Source: an uncultured Bacteroides sp. (GTDB taxonomy: Bacteria > Bacteroidota > Bacteroidia > Bacteroidales > Bacteroidaceae). From it: a DNA stretch of 34,967 nucleotides. Under the pieces are notes generated by a model. It was not told the DNA's origin, did no database searches, and worked only from the letters and a program-made list of their open reading frames with translations. The stretch lies in the NCBI GenBank assembly GCA_900544675.1, contig UQVZ01000035.1, forward strand, positions 1-34,967, in the 5' to 3' direction. A program made the translations under genes and the position numbers. Below, one piece after another: positions 8,823 through 17,208 of this stretch (its first letter is position 1; each line of letters begins with the position of its first letter).

Positions 8823-8871
8823 GCCACAGAGGAAAATGTCCGGTTTGTCCAATCGGCTATCCCTCTGTGGC
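8823..8871 (-). terminator. Hairpin downstream of the DUF362 gene, likely terminator
   Basis: A 10-bp perfect stem GCCACAGAGG (8823-8832) / CCTCTGTGGC (8862-8871) contains an inner imperfect stem around CCGGTTTG / CCAATCGG. It starts 8 bases past the DUF362 stop. The T tract after the stem is weak, so termination is likely but not certain. Confidence 0.55.
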
Positions 8872-8878
8872 AATGTTT

Positions 8879-10021
8879 TTATTTTACGCGAATCAACTCG
8901 TACGACCGGCTTCCCAACCCGATTTTCTCGGCATGAGCCAGACACGTTTTATATTCGGTATTGGGATTGGTATTGCCGAAATGGTCGTGATGGTCATGAA
9001 AGTGAGGGCTTGCCATTTCATCGGCCAACTGGCTATTAGGCAGAGGGGTCTGCTTGAGGCAGGCATCCACACAAGCCTGGTCCAGTGCCAACGGGTCGAA
9101 CGAAGCAAACATGCCTACATCCGGAATAATCGGCGCATCGTTTCCGGCATGGCAATCACACGTAGGCGACACGTCGCATATCAACGAAATATGGAAATTA
9201 GGACGCCCGTAAACTACAGCCTTCGTATATTCAGCCATCCGGCAATTCAATTCCTTGATGGCAGCATTTTGGGCAAAGTCGATAGCATCAAAATTGCAAG
9301 CCCCGATACACCGTCCGCATCCTACGCAATTGGCAGCATTGACATGCATTTTCCTTGTTTCTTCATCGAACACCAATCCGTCATTAGCACATTCGCGCAT
9401 ACACCGTTTACAGCCTCTGCACTTCTCCGGGTCGATAATGGGTTTCCCGTTGCAATGCTGGTCCTTCTTGCCAGCCCGTGAGCCACACCCCATGCCGATA
9501 TTCTTAATAGTCCCGCCAAAACCGGTCATTTCGTGTCCCTTAAAGTGGGTAAGCGAAATGAAGATATCGGCATCCATCACCGTACGCCCGATTTTGGCTT
9601 CTTTTACATACTCTCCTCCTACCACCGGAACGGCTATGTCATCCGTACCTTTCAGTCCGTCGCCGATAAGGACCGGACACCCTACTGTCAGAGGCGTAAA
9701 GCCGTTTTCCCAGGCACAATACAGATGTTCGATGGCATTCTTCCGGCTTCCCGGATAAAGCGTATTACAATCGGTCAGGAAAGGTTTGCCGCCACATTGC
9801 TTTACCAAATCGGCTACCGCCCGTGCATAATTAGGGCGCAGAAAACTCATGTTGCCCAGCTCACCGAAGTGCATCTTGATAGCCACAAACTTGCCATCCA
9901 TATCGATGGCAGGCAGTCCTGCCGCCTTCATCAGGCGTTTCAATTTGTCGACAGGACCCTCATCCGGCTTACACCGGAAATCGGTATAAAACACTTTACT
10001 CTTTGTTTTTACTTCCTCCAT
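8879..10021 (-). CDS. DUF362 domain protein with two [4Fe-4S] ferredoxin motifs
   Basis: The 380-residue cytoplasmic protein opens with a DUF362 domain (about residues 10-190, including KMHFGELGN, FLTDCNTLYPG, SLTHFKGHEMTGFGGTIKNIGMG). This is followed by two classic four-cysteine clusters: C201-C204-C207-C211 (CRGCKRCMREC) and C232-C235-C238-C242 (CVGCGRCIGAC). A further DUF362-like segment with CDVSPTCDCH and a histidine-rich stretch (FHDHHDHFG) follows. The iron-sulfur motifs imply electron transfer, but the family has no established reaction. It seems monocistronic. It may use a weak -7-like box on the minus strand at 10061-10068 (TTACTTTG). Confidence 0.85.
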   Translation of the reverse strand: MEEVKTKSKVFYTDFRCKPDEGPVDKLKRLMKAAGLPAIDMDGKFVAIKMHFGELGNMSFLRPNYARAVADLVKQCGGKPFLTDCNTLYPGSRKNAIEHLYCAWENGFTPLTVGCPVLIGDGLKGTDDIAVPVVGGEYVKEAKIGRTVMDADIFISLTHFKGHEMTGFGGTIKNIGMGCGSRAGKKDQHCNGKPIIDPEKCRGCKRCMRECANDGLVFDEETRKMHVNAANCVGCGRCIGACNFDAIDFAQNAAIKELNCRMAEYTKAVVYGRPNFHISLICDVSPTCDCHAGNDAPIIPDVGMFASFDPLALDQACVDACLKQTPLPNSQLADEMASPHFHDHHDHFGNTNPNTEYKTCLAHAEKIGLGSRSYELIRVK

Positions 10022-10187
10022 TGTTTTTTTCTCCTTTTGCTTTATTCACTTAACAACATACAAAGTAACGGATTTTTTTTAACTTATGAAATAAAAAAGC
10101 CCTCACACCTTTATCTTATATACACCAACCAATCAATTCTTCCTGTCAAAAACCAAATGATTCATTTTTTCCTGCCAGAATTTTATG

Positions 10188-10275
10188 TCCTCCATATGGA
10201 AAACGTACGTCCTCCAATCGGGGGATATACGTTTTTCATATGGAGAACGTACGTTTTCCGATTGGAGGACATAGA
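10188..10275. repeat. Four imperfect 22-bp tandem units with palindromic cores
   Basis: Units lie at 10188-10209, 10210-10231, 10232-10253 and 10254-10275. Each has a short palindromic or near-palindromic core (CCATATGG, CCAATCGG, CATATG, CCGATTGG), and three end in ATACG or GTACG. The block as a whole is nearly self-complementary: TATGTCCTCC at the left end and GGAGGACATA at the right. Two copies of AAACGTACGT face each other, at 10201-10210 on plus and 10247-10256 on minus. Short open frames across it exist on both strands but only encode the repeat. Confidence 0.8.
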
Positions 10276-10296
10276 CAGTAACCGACTGAAAAGAAA

Positions 10297-10742
10297 TGGT
10301 TTTCCAGATGGAAATGAAATTCAGCACAATTCGCTGGATTGTATCCAGGTTTCTGGCTGATTTTTCCGACTTTCGCTTTATACTGTCTTGTTTGAGATTC
10401 CTGTCAAGTTCCTAATGAAGGCACTCTATGGACCAATGGTTTCTCGCTATCTCATTCAATTCAGCAGCATCAGAGTTAGGGCTTGAGATGTATAACCGCT
10501 GTTCAGACATGCGTCGTCCGTTTCTCTTGCTGACTGTATCGGTCAGTATCTCTATCACCTCAGGGTTCCATTCCATTTTTCCTTGTCAGCGATAAGTCCG
10601 TCTCCACGGTAGATACGGCAAGTCCTTGTTACTACTCTTCCATGGAAAAGAACCGGCTCTTCATTGTATGTTTTTGCCGGTTCAGTGGTTTTGATCTTGT
10701 CTTCCAGCTGGACATGATTTACTTCCAGTCCTTCATCGGTTG
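10297..10742 (-). pseudogene. Decayed ISAs1-type transposase, C-terminal fragment
   Basis: Reading the minus strand from about 10740 gives TDEGLEVNHVQLEDKI, then HGRVVTRTCRIYRGDGLIAD. A 2-base frameshift near 10556-10560 leads into VIEILTDTVSKRNG, then ELNEIARNHWSIECLH. The next codon is TAG (10412-10414) where ISAs1 transposases normally have Trp, and the frame goes on with ELDRNLKQDSIKRKSEKSAR and NLDTIQRIV. This order and the HWSIE-LH motif fit the ISAs1/H-repeat transposase C-terminus. The N-terminal two thirds and any terminal inverted repeats are missing. The copy is non-functional. Confidence 0.75.
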
Positions 10743-10751
10743 TAATTTACT

Positions 10752-10784
10752 TTCAAATTAGTATCTTTGTCACACTAATTTGAA
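10752..10784 (+). promoter_or_regulatory. Promoter -7 box framed by a 10-bp inverted repeat
   Basis: TTCAAATTAG (10752-10761) and CTAATTTGAA (10775-10784) are a perfect inverted repeat with a 13-base gap. The gap contains TATCTTTG (10762-10769), an exact Bacteroides -7 box. A weak -33-like GTTG lies at 10739-10742. The geometry suggests an operator overlapping a promoter that reads toward the candidate small RNA. Confidence 0.45.
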
Positions 10785-10853
10785 GCAAATCACAATAAGG
10801 ATTATTCCGTTGTGAAAACATTAGGTTCCCTCGTCCTTTAACGAGGGATTTTT
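10776..10853 (+). ncRNA. Candidate small RNA ending in a strong intrinsic terminator
   Basis: Starting about 7 bases after the TATCTTTG box, the transcript would be about 80 nt. It would contain hairpin TCACAA (10790-10795) / TTGTGA (10810-10815) with an inner GGA/TCC stem, and a perfect 7-bp hairpin CCCTCGT (10828-10834) / ACGAGGG (10841-10847) followed by ATTTTTAT. No open frame of note is present. The evidence is structural only; no known RNA family was recognised. Confidence 0.4.
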
Positions 10854-10882
10854 ATAATATACTGACATCCAGCCTCTATTGC

Positions 10883-10943
10883 TATCTTTGCGGACATTTT
10901 TTATTGCAAGGGCATAAAAAACGAAGATTTTTATGTAAGTTTG
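10883..10943 (+). promoter_or_regulatory. Promoter region for the YycJ-like gene
   Basis: Two exact -7 boxes occur: TATCTTTG at 10883-10890 and TAAGTTTG at 10936-10943. The second would give a leader of about 35 bases before the ATG at 10984. Neither has a clear TTTG -33 box at 19-21 bases. Confidence 0.5.
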
Positions 10944-10983
10944 CAACTTTTAAAAGACACAAAAAGACAGAAAGAAAACAATC

Positions 10984-11790
10984 ATGAAGATACAATTTAT
11001 GAGCTTAGGCAGCGGAAGCAGCGGAAACTGTTATTATCTAGCTACCGAAACATGCAGTATATTAATAGACGCCGGCGTAGGTGTCCGCACTGTAAAAAAA
11101 ACATTCAAGGATTATGGTATCGACTTGCAACGAATCCGAGCTATCTTTATTACTCACGACCATGCCGACCATATCAAGGCGGTAGGCAATCTGGCTAAAA
11201 GATATCACATCCCGGTCTTTGCCACCCAGGAAATCCATAAAGGTATCGGGCGAAGTTATTGCATGACCGAAAAGCTTTCGGCAGACTGTATCCGATTGCT
11301 ACACAAAGACGAACCTATCCAGTTCGGAGATTTTACCATTACTTGTTTCGAAGTGCCCCATGACGGGACAGACAACGTGGGATACTGCATCGAAGCAGGC
11401 GGCAAGACATTTGCTTTCCTTACCGACATGGGACACATTACTCCAACGGCTGCTACCTACATCGAGCGTGCGGAATATCTTGTTCTGGAGTCTAACTATG
11501 ATGATGCCATGCTGCAAATGGGGCCTTATCCGGCTCACCTGAAAGCGCGCATTGCCGGTCCTAACGGTCACATGAGCAACCGGGATACAGCACAATTCCT
11601 GGCAGAACATTTTCCTGCCCACCTGAAGTTTCTTTGGCTTTGCCACCTGAGCAAAGACAATAACCATCCGGAACTGGCTTATAAAACCGTAGAACTGGCA
11701 CTGCGCGAAAAAGGCATTGTGGTAGGACGTGACATGCATCTTGTTGCGCTGAAACGCACTTTGCCATCCGAGCTATACACTTTTGAATAA
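10984..11790 (+). CDS. MBL-fold metallohydrolase, YycJ/WalJ-like
   Basis: The 268-residue cytoplasmic protein has the metallo-beta-lactamase fold. It opens with MSLGSGSSGNCYYL, a signature of YycJ-like enzymes. The metal-binding motif is THDHADH (57-63), with later ligands around VPHDG, TDMGH and CHLSKDNNHPE. Members are thought to act as nucleases or phosphodiesterases, and in Firmicutes the gene travels with walRK, which is not the case here. It stands alone between its own promoter and a terminator shared with the convergent phosphoesterase. The fold is certain; the substrate is not. Confidence 0.85.
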   Translation: MKIQFMSLGSGSSGNCYYLATETCSILIDAGVGVRTVKKTFKDYGIDLQRIRAIFITHDHADHIKAVGNLAKRYHIPVFATQEIHKGIGRSYCMTEKLSADCIRLLHKDEPIQFGDFTITCFEVPHDGTDNVGYCIEAGGKTFAFLTDMGHITPTAATYIERAEYLVLESNYDDAMLQMGPYPAHLKARIAGPNGHMSNRDTAQFLAEHFPAHLKFLWLCHLSKDNNHPELAYKTVELALREKGIVVGRDMHLVALKRTLPSELYTFE

Positions 11791-11805
11791 AGGCTTTGTC
11801 ACCAA

Positions 11806-11869
11806 TAAAAAAGACAGGAAAGGCCACAGGGATTGCTTCCAATCTTCCGTGACCTTTCCTGCTTTTTTT
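11806..11869. terminator. Bidirectional terminator between yycJ-like and phosphoesterase genes
   Basis: A stem AGGAAAGG-C-CAC (11816-11827) / GTG-A-CCTTTCCT (11849-11860) is flanked by an A run on the left and GCTTTTTTT on the right, so it can stop transcription from either side. Confidence 0.75.
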
Positions 11870-11904
11870 AAATGAATCCTTTACGCGCTCCTGCTATCAA
11901 CATG

Positions 11905-12846
11905 TTATTTTGTCCGGCGAACCGTATGGAGCACCTTGCCGTTCTTGTCCATCATATACAGGCAAAGCTCTTTCTTGTCTACCGTCACCAGCGAGAAACC
12001 GGTAGCGTCGCTACAAAACTGTGTGCCGTCTACCGGTTTTACCTCACGTGCCAGCGAACCGGAAGTGTTCACTACATAGTCTATCTGGCTGTCCGGCTTG
12101 CGGATGTGCTGGAAATTATGGATATGCCCGCACACATACATATCTACATTGCCGTGCTTGCGCAAGATGGAGTCTACCCGTTTCTGCATATCGGCACGTT
12201 CTTTGTCGCTCTTGTCGGTATCGGCATAGATGGGATGATGGCCTACCACCATTACCCAGTCTTCTTTTGCCGATGTCAATACCGAATCCAGCCATGCCAA
12301 CTGCTTGTCTATATCCTGCTTGCAGGCATCGGGATATTTCTCGGTATCCTTACGGTATTTGTCGAGCAGAGGCGAAGTGTCAATCATCACCAGCCGGATG
12401 GTAGCCCCGTCTTCCTCCATCACCTTGGTATAATAACGGCCGGGCATCTCCCAACGGGCGCTGATGTTGCTGTAGTCCAGCACTGCCTGCGTATTGCCCC
12501 GGTATTCGTGATTGCCCATAATGGGATACCAAGGCAACATCAGGTCGGGATGGCTGTAAACCAGCTCGTAATTGGTCATCCACAAAGGGTCATGCACACT
12601 GCGCACCCCTTCGAAATGGTGTACATCGCCAGCTGCTACTACAAACTCGATGTCGACGCTTTCCGCCATCTTCCCCATCAGTTCGGCTATAGGTTTCTGG
12701 TCGTAATACCCGTTACGTCCCAAGTCGTTTGCCACATAAAAGTTCAGCGGCTTCTCCAGTGCCTTCCAGGCTGTTGCGTCTTGCGCAAAGGCGATTACTG
12801 CCGCCAAAGCCAGACAAAAAGTCAAGATTGTCTTTTTCATTTTCAT
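11905..12846 (-). CDS. Exported calcineurin-like metallophosphoesterase, acid phosphatase type
   Basis: The 313-residue protein has an N-terminal signal peptide (to about AFA, residue 21) and the five phosphoesterase blocks: DLG (41-43), GDVHH (73-77), GNHE (111-114), GHHPIY (202-207) and GHIHNFQH (240-247). Block order and spacing resemble single-domain purple acid phosphatases (ACP5-like). However, the tyrosine expected three residues after the aspartate of block two is histidine here (H77), so the purple Fe(III)-tyrosinate centre is not expected. It likely removes phosphate from organic esters in the periplasm or at the surface. It follows the TonB-receptor pair but is separated by a hairpin. 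The start could be Met1 or Met3. Confidence 0.82.
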   Translation of the reverse strand: MKMKKTILTFCLALAAVIAFAQDATAWKALEKPLNFYVANDLGRNGYYDQKPIAELMGKMAESVDIEFVVAAGDVHHFEGVRSVHDPLWMTNYELVYSHPDLMLPWYPIMGNHEYRGNTQAVLDYSNISARWEMPGRYYTKVMEEDGATIRLVMIDTSPLLDKYRKDTEKYPDACKQDIDKQLAWLDSVLTSAKEDWVMVVGHHPIYADTDKSDKERADMQKRVDSILRKHGNVDMYVCGHIHNFQHIRKPDSQIDYVVNTSGSLAREVKPVDGTQFCSDATGFSLVTVDKKELCLYMMDKNGKVLHTVRRTK

Positions 12847-12965
12847 TTTCTTTCGTTCGTTTGCAATTCTCTTTAATTATTATGATGCAAAGTTCGGCAT
12901 CAAATCTGAAAACATTCGGAAATCAAGGAATTATCCTCCGATTTTTTCTGATTTCCCGATATAAT

Positions 12966-13004
12966 AAAGTCCGGGGAACAGGAACACTATCCAGCCCGGA
13001 CTTT
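12966..13004 (-). terminator. Hairpin after the beta-helix lipoprotein gene
   Basis: A perfect 10-bp stem AAAGTCCGGG (12966-12975) / CCCGGACTTT (12995-13004) lies about 50 bases past the lipoprotein stop. The T tract is short, so read-through into the phosphoesterase gene is possible. Confidence 0.6.
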
Positions 13005-13054
13005 CAGGAAAAAAGAATGTATATCAGAGTTGTATCAGAGATACCGCATGCAAA

Positions 13055-14500
13055 TTATTCTGCACCATAAGCGCCATAGTGAGCAGCGACTTCCGGTGAA
13101 GTATAAACTTCGCCATTTACAGTCAGACCGGTTGTAGAATAGTAGGGAGCCGCAAATGCTTCCGAGCCGTTGCAAGCACCTGAGAGAGCAGGAGAACCAG
13201 CCTGCAAATGGAAGTCCCATGCCTCATTGTAAACATAGTCGGTCAGCTCTACACCGTTGATGTCGAAACCTACGAATTGCGGGTCTTTGCCATCTGCTTC
13301 TGTAGCGATAACGCTGTGTGCATCGACTACACCTACATTATAATCTTCGTGTGCATAGTTGTAACCTTGCCAAGCGTATGCTACGCCCGATTCGTCTTCG
13401 CCGTCCCATACGATATCGCTCTTCTGGCTGCCCGATGCATAATAGTTATAATCGATTACAGAACTGTCATCGTAGCCTTCTTCCGGGTCATTCGGGATGT
13501 CGAAGCTCGGAGTCATAGCACGGAACTTGCAATTTACCAGCAGGTTATTGAAGACATTAGCCAAGATATTCTTCTCTACATAGATGCATCCGCCTTTTTC
13601 TCCGTCACGTCTCCAGCCTGCATTGATGATGGTATTGTTGTAAGCCTGCACCAAAGCCTGTCCACGGTTTTCGCTCTGACCTGAGCTTGACAATTTCAAG
13701 CCATTGGTGTTCGGGCTGAACATCACGTTTCCGGCAACGTCTACCTTGCAACCGGCTTTTACATTGACAGCCTCAGCACCATCGAATCCGTTGGCGGCAA
13801 ACGTATTGTTCATAATGATTGCCTCACCACCCATCAGATAGATGCCGTCCGACCATCCATTGCGGAGAGTAGAGTTCATAATGACATATTTTCCGTTGAT
13901 GTTGTTGGTAGTAATCTGCGGATAAGCATCGTCACCGGCGGTATATACGCCCGAAGTGGCAGCCGGAGAACCTTCTACTACCTGACCTCCTGTATATTCG
14001 ATGATTGTATGGTCAATCAGCATTTCACCGCAGCTTTCCGATGCCACGATACCGCCCCAAAGACCGGCAAAGATATTGGCTTCTGTACGTTCCGCTTCAG
14101 GAATAGAGAAGAGAATCGGTTTGGCGTCTGTACCTTCACAATACAAATTTCCATTTACCGTAAACTCTACCGGCACATGATTGGCACCGACACCGGCTGT
14201 GCTGGCGATAATCTGCACGCCTTCTTTGATAATCAAAGTCTTGCCTTCGGGCACGGTGTAATGATTGTCCAGGTTAATCACCGTATCTGCCGGCCAAGTC
14301 ACCGTGGTGGTGTTCTTCCACTGGTCTTCCAGACTTACCGGACCATCGGGTTCATCGGTGTCCTGATTGTCATCATCGTCGTCATCGCCCGGATTGACTA
14401 CAGGCGGATTTTCCGGTTCGTTTTCGTCATCACTACAAGCAGCGAAGAATGATACTGTCATCAAGGCTGCGCCTACGAATAAATACTTCTTGAAATTCAT
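13055..14500 (-). CDS. Surface/periplasmic lipoprotein with beta-helix-like repeats
   Basis: The 481-residue protein has a lipoprotein signal peptide (FFAAC, Cys22) followed by an acidic linker with a six-aspartate run (about residues 38-54). After this come regular short beta repeats such as GNLYCEGTDAKPILFS, GLWGGIVASESCGEMLIDHT, GKYVIMNSTLRNGWSDGIYL, GEAIIMNNTFAANGFDG and CKVDVAGNVMFSPN. This pattern suggests a right-handed parallel beta-helix. It lies 56 bases downstream of the TonB-dependent receptor, in the place usually taken by a substrate-binding lipoprotein such as SusD, but it is not SusD-like. A binding or processing role for the receptor's cargo is inferred from position only. 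The fold is inferred from the repeat pattern. Confidence 0.65.
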   Translation of the reverse strand: MNFKKYLFVGAALMTVSFFAACSDDENEPENPPVVNPGDDDDDDNQDTDEPDGPVSLEDQWKNTTTVTWPADTVINLDNHYTVPEGKTLIIKEGVQIIASTAGVGANHVPVEFTVNGNLYCEGTDAKPILFSIPEAERTEANIFAGLWGGIVASESCGEMLIDHTIIEYTGGQVVEGSPAATSGVYTAGDDAYPQITTNNINGKYVIMNSTLRNGWSDGIYLMGGEAIIMNNTFAANGFDGAEAVNVKAGCKVDVAGNVMFSPNTNGLKLSSSGQSENRGQALVQAYNNTIINAGWRRDGEKGGCIYVEKNILANVFNNLLVNCKFRAMTPSFDIPNDPEEGYDDSSVIDYNYYASGSQKSDIVWDGEDESGVAYAWQGYNYAHEDYNVGVVDAHSVIATEADGKDPQFVGFDINGVELTDYVYNEAWDFHLQAGSPALSGACNGSEAFAAPYYSTTGLTVNGEVYTSPEVAAHYGAYGAE

Positions 14501-14556
14501 AATTAAAAGAAATTTTAAAAAGGTTTGTTAGTCAATATGTTTATTTTGCTTCTTTC

Positions 14557-17208
14557 TTACAGTTTGTATCTCACGCCCAGCATGATGGTCTGTCCGTGCC
14601 ATTCCTTCCGTTCGATGACGTTCCCGTTATGACGCTCATAATCAATGTTCGCCGTACGCGGACCGTTCTGGATGTAACGGAACAAAGGTATATCCAGCAG
14701 ATTGGAAGCTTTGGCAAAGATGTGCACGCCGCATTTGAAACTTTTCTCTACCGAGGCATCCAACTGGAAATAGCCGTCTTCCCAGATATCGTTATCAAAC
14801 CAGTTCGAGATGTCGCTCAGGCGCTTGCCTGTATAGCTTCCGGCGATCTGACCCTCCCAGCCATATTTCGTGCTCTTGAACAGCAACGAAAGATTTGCCA
14901 CATGGGCTGCCTGCCCGAACAACGGACGGGACTGGCGGACGGTCTTCACCTCCGAACCGTCCATGATGCGCTTATCGGTCGTTATCTTCGAGTGTGTATA
15001 CGTATAGTTCGCCTTGATGCCGAACCAGTTGAAATACTTCATGATGTCTACTTCCACACCCAGATTGGTCGCATCACCGAAGTTCATCGGCTGATAGTAA
15101 GTATCTTGACCTTCGTTTATCAGACCGTACTCTATCGGATTCTGGATATTCTTGTAAAACAAGCCTACCATGAACTGCTCTGACGACTTCGGGAAGAATT
15201 CATAACGCAAGTCAATATTGTCTGCTACCGTATGTTCCAGGTCGGGATTACCTTTTTCCTTATAGTCTTCGTTGATAATGGTGTAAGGAACAATCTCGAA
15301 GAAGCTCGGACGGTTAATGGCACGGGCGTAAGAGAAACGCAGGTTGGCATTCTCGTGCACATTGTATTTCGCATGGAAGCTGGGCAACACGTCCGTATAC
15401 TTCTGATAGCCTTCGGGGTCAACGTCGCGCGGGAATTTCAATACATACCCCTGATTGGTATGCTCTACGCGCACACCGGCAATCAGTTCCCATTTATTGT
15501 AGGTATATTTCACCATACCGTAACCTGCGCCCACTTTTTCCGAAGCGTCATAATTCAACGGGTCTCCGATATTGCCGTAACGGCGGGGAGTAATCAGAAT
15601 CTCATCGAAATTGTTCCAGTCCTCGCCCAGGTATTGCGGGTCTTTGCTTCCGGTAGCCGAATCGAATGTATATTCGTTGAAGAAACTATCGCGCTTCTTG
15701 TCGCGGTACATACCACCTGCCGAGAAGTCGAATACCGAGCCGCCATCCAACTGCCATTTATAGCTCAGGTCTACATATCCTGCCTTGTCTTTATCCGAGT
15801 TATGTTCCCAACGGCGGGTTGCTGCCCCCGAAGTCTGAAGGTGTGTCCCTTGCAAGAAGATTTCCGCATTGTCCGGCGTTTCGCTATAAGCCTTCGAGAT
15901 AACTGCCGACCAATTCAGTTTCAACGCACCGTCTTCCAGAAACTGATGCTCGCCTTTCAGCGTCGAATTGATGATATACTGGCGATTCCACTTCATACGT
16001 ACCGCGCGCTCCTTATCGTCTTTTCCGTCACGCACTTCCGCTTCGCGCATGTCCATATAGCCATTATACCAAGTCAGCTTGTTGTTTCCGTTGATGTGAT
16101 AATCCAGCTTGGCATGAGCGCCGATACGGGTTTGCTGTGCCGAGTAATTACGATACACGATGCCGTTATGCGATACTCCCGGCTGGTAATAAATCTGGCT
16201 TTCCTTGCCCCGGTAAGTATTCAGGTAGCTTCCTGCCACCATCACGCCCAGCTTGTCATCAAAGAAACGGTCGCCATACGAAAGGCTTGCCGTCAGGTCG
16301 GGCATCGGACGTTTCCACTTCATCCGCAAGTTCGACATCTTAAAGTTATCCTGTGTCACCTGATAGTCTTCGGGTTTTCCCATCGCCTCGTAAGGCGATT
16401 CTTTTACGATGTCTCCGTAATTGAACGACTGGAAGTCGCGGTCGAAATACATGGCATTATATCCGGTAGAGATGCTTGCCGTAAACTGGCGTTCGGTAGG
16501 AGCGTCCTTCATGACCAGGTTCACCGCGCCGCCGATGCCGTCGCCTTCCATGTTGGCGGTAAGCGATTTGGTCACCTCCAGGCGGTCGAGCATTTCCGAG
16601 GGGAATATATCCAGCGGGACGAAACGGTTCTTATTGTCAGGGCTCGGAATCTTCACCCCGTTTATTAAGGTATAGTTGTAACGCTTGTCCATACCGCGCA
16701 AGATGGCATACTGACCTTCACCGCTACTATTGCGCTCAATCGTGACGCCCGACATACGCTGGATGACATTTGCCACCGTAATGTCCGGCGAAAGCTCGAT
16801 GGCTTTTGCGCTCATCACGTTCACTACATTCATGGCTTTACGCTCGATGGCACGTGCTCCCGCCTCGCTACGTCCGGGATTGGTGGCAACCACTGTTACC
16901 TCGCCCAGCATCACGTCGTCGCTTGCCAGCGGAATCTCAATCTCCGTATCCTTCGAAGTCACCTTCATCTCGTAATTCTTATATCCGATATAAGTGCAGA
17001 TGATGGTAAATGTCGGACGGTTCACCGAAAGGTTGAAACTTCCGTCCAGTCCTGTCACCGCCCCTTTCGAAGGCTCTTCTTTCACTACTACCGAGGCTCC
17101 GATAATCTCTTCGCCCGTCTTCGCATCTTTAATTTTACCTTTCAGGTTCATCGCATTTGCGCCGGCTGCCGTGAGCAATGCCAAGCCCAAAATCACACTC
17201 TTTTTCAT
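14557..17208 (-). CDS. TonB-dependent outer-membrane receptor
   Basis: The 883-residue protein has a signal peptide (1-19) and a carboxypeptidase-regulatory-like beta-sandwich (about 22-105, GKIKDAKTGEEIIGASV). The plug domain (about 115-240) contains VIQRMSGVTIER, LRGMDKRYN and MEGDGIGGAVNLVMKD, and a 22-strand-type barrel runs to the C-terminus. The plug features RFVPLDIFPSEMLDRLEVTK are like the TonB-Xanth-Caul subtype rather than SusC. It imports a substrate across the outer membrane using TonB-ExbBD energy. No SusD partner, sigma factor or anti-sigma factor is adjacent. The co-oriented beta-helix lipoprotein and acid-phosphatase-like enzyme suggest a phosphorylated or other small ligand, but this is inference. 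Confidence 0.88.
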   Translation of the reverse strand: MKKSVILGLALLTAAGANAMNLKGKIKDAKTGEEIIGASVVVKEEPSKGAVTGLDGSFNLSVNRPTFTIICTYIGYKNYEMKVTSKDTEIEIPLASDDVMLGEVTVVATNPGRSEAGARAIERKAMNVVNVMSAKAIELSPDITVANVIQRMSGVTIERNSSGEGQYAILRGMDKRYNYTLINGVKIPSPDNKNRFVPLDIFPSEMLDRLEVTKSLTANMEGDGIGGAVNLVMKDAPTERQFTASISTGYNAMYFDRDFQSFNYGDIVKESPYEAMGKPEDYQVTQDNFKMSNLRMKWKRPMPDLTASLSYGDRFFDDKLGVMVAGSYLNTYRGKESQIYYQPGVSHNGIVYRNYSAQQTRIGAHAKLDYHINGNNKLTWYNGYMDMREAEVRDGKDDKERAVRMKWNRQYIINSTLKGEHQFLEDGALKLNWSAVISKAYSETPDNAEIFLQGTHLQTSGAATRRWEHNSDKDKAGYVDLSYKWQLDGGSVFDFSAGGMYRDKKRDSFFNEYTFDSATGSKDPQYLGEDWNNFDEILITPRRYGNIGDPLNYDASEKVGAGYGMVKYTYNKWELIAGVRVEHTNQGYVLKFPRDVDPEGYQKYTDVLPSFHAKYNVHENANLRFSYARAINRPSFFEIVPYTIINEDYKEKGNPDLEHTVADNIDLRYEFFPKSSEQFMVGLFYKNIQNPIEYGLINEGQDTYYQPMNFGDATNLGVEVDIMKYFNWFGIKANYTYTHSKITTDKRIMDGSEVKTVRQSRPLFGQAAHVANLSLLFKSTKYGWEGQIAGSYTGKRLSDISNWFDNDIWEDGYFQLDASVEKSFKCGVHIFAKASNLLDIPLFRYIQNGPRTANIDYERHNGNVIERKEWHGQTIMLGVRYKL

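Noticed and set aside
10133..10327. Open frames on both strands with repeated words such as TYVFHMEDI and TYVFRLEDI.
   Set aside because: They come from the 22-bp repeat read in frame on both strands, not from a protein gene; the minus-strand frame also runs into the transposase remnant.
15232..16668. A 478-codon plus-strand frame opposite the TonB-dependent receptor gene.
   Set aside because: The receptor on the minus strand has clear domain order and a signal peptide; the opposite frame has no recognisable motif and is a shadow of codon bias.
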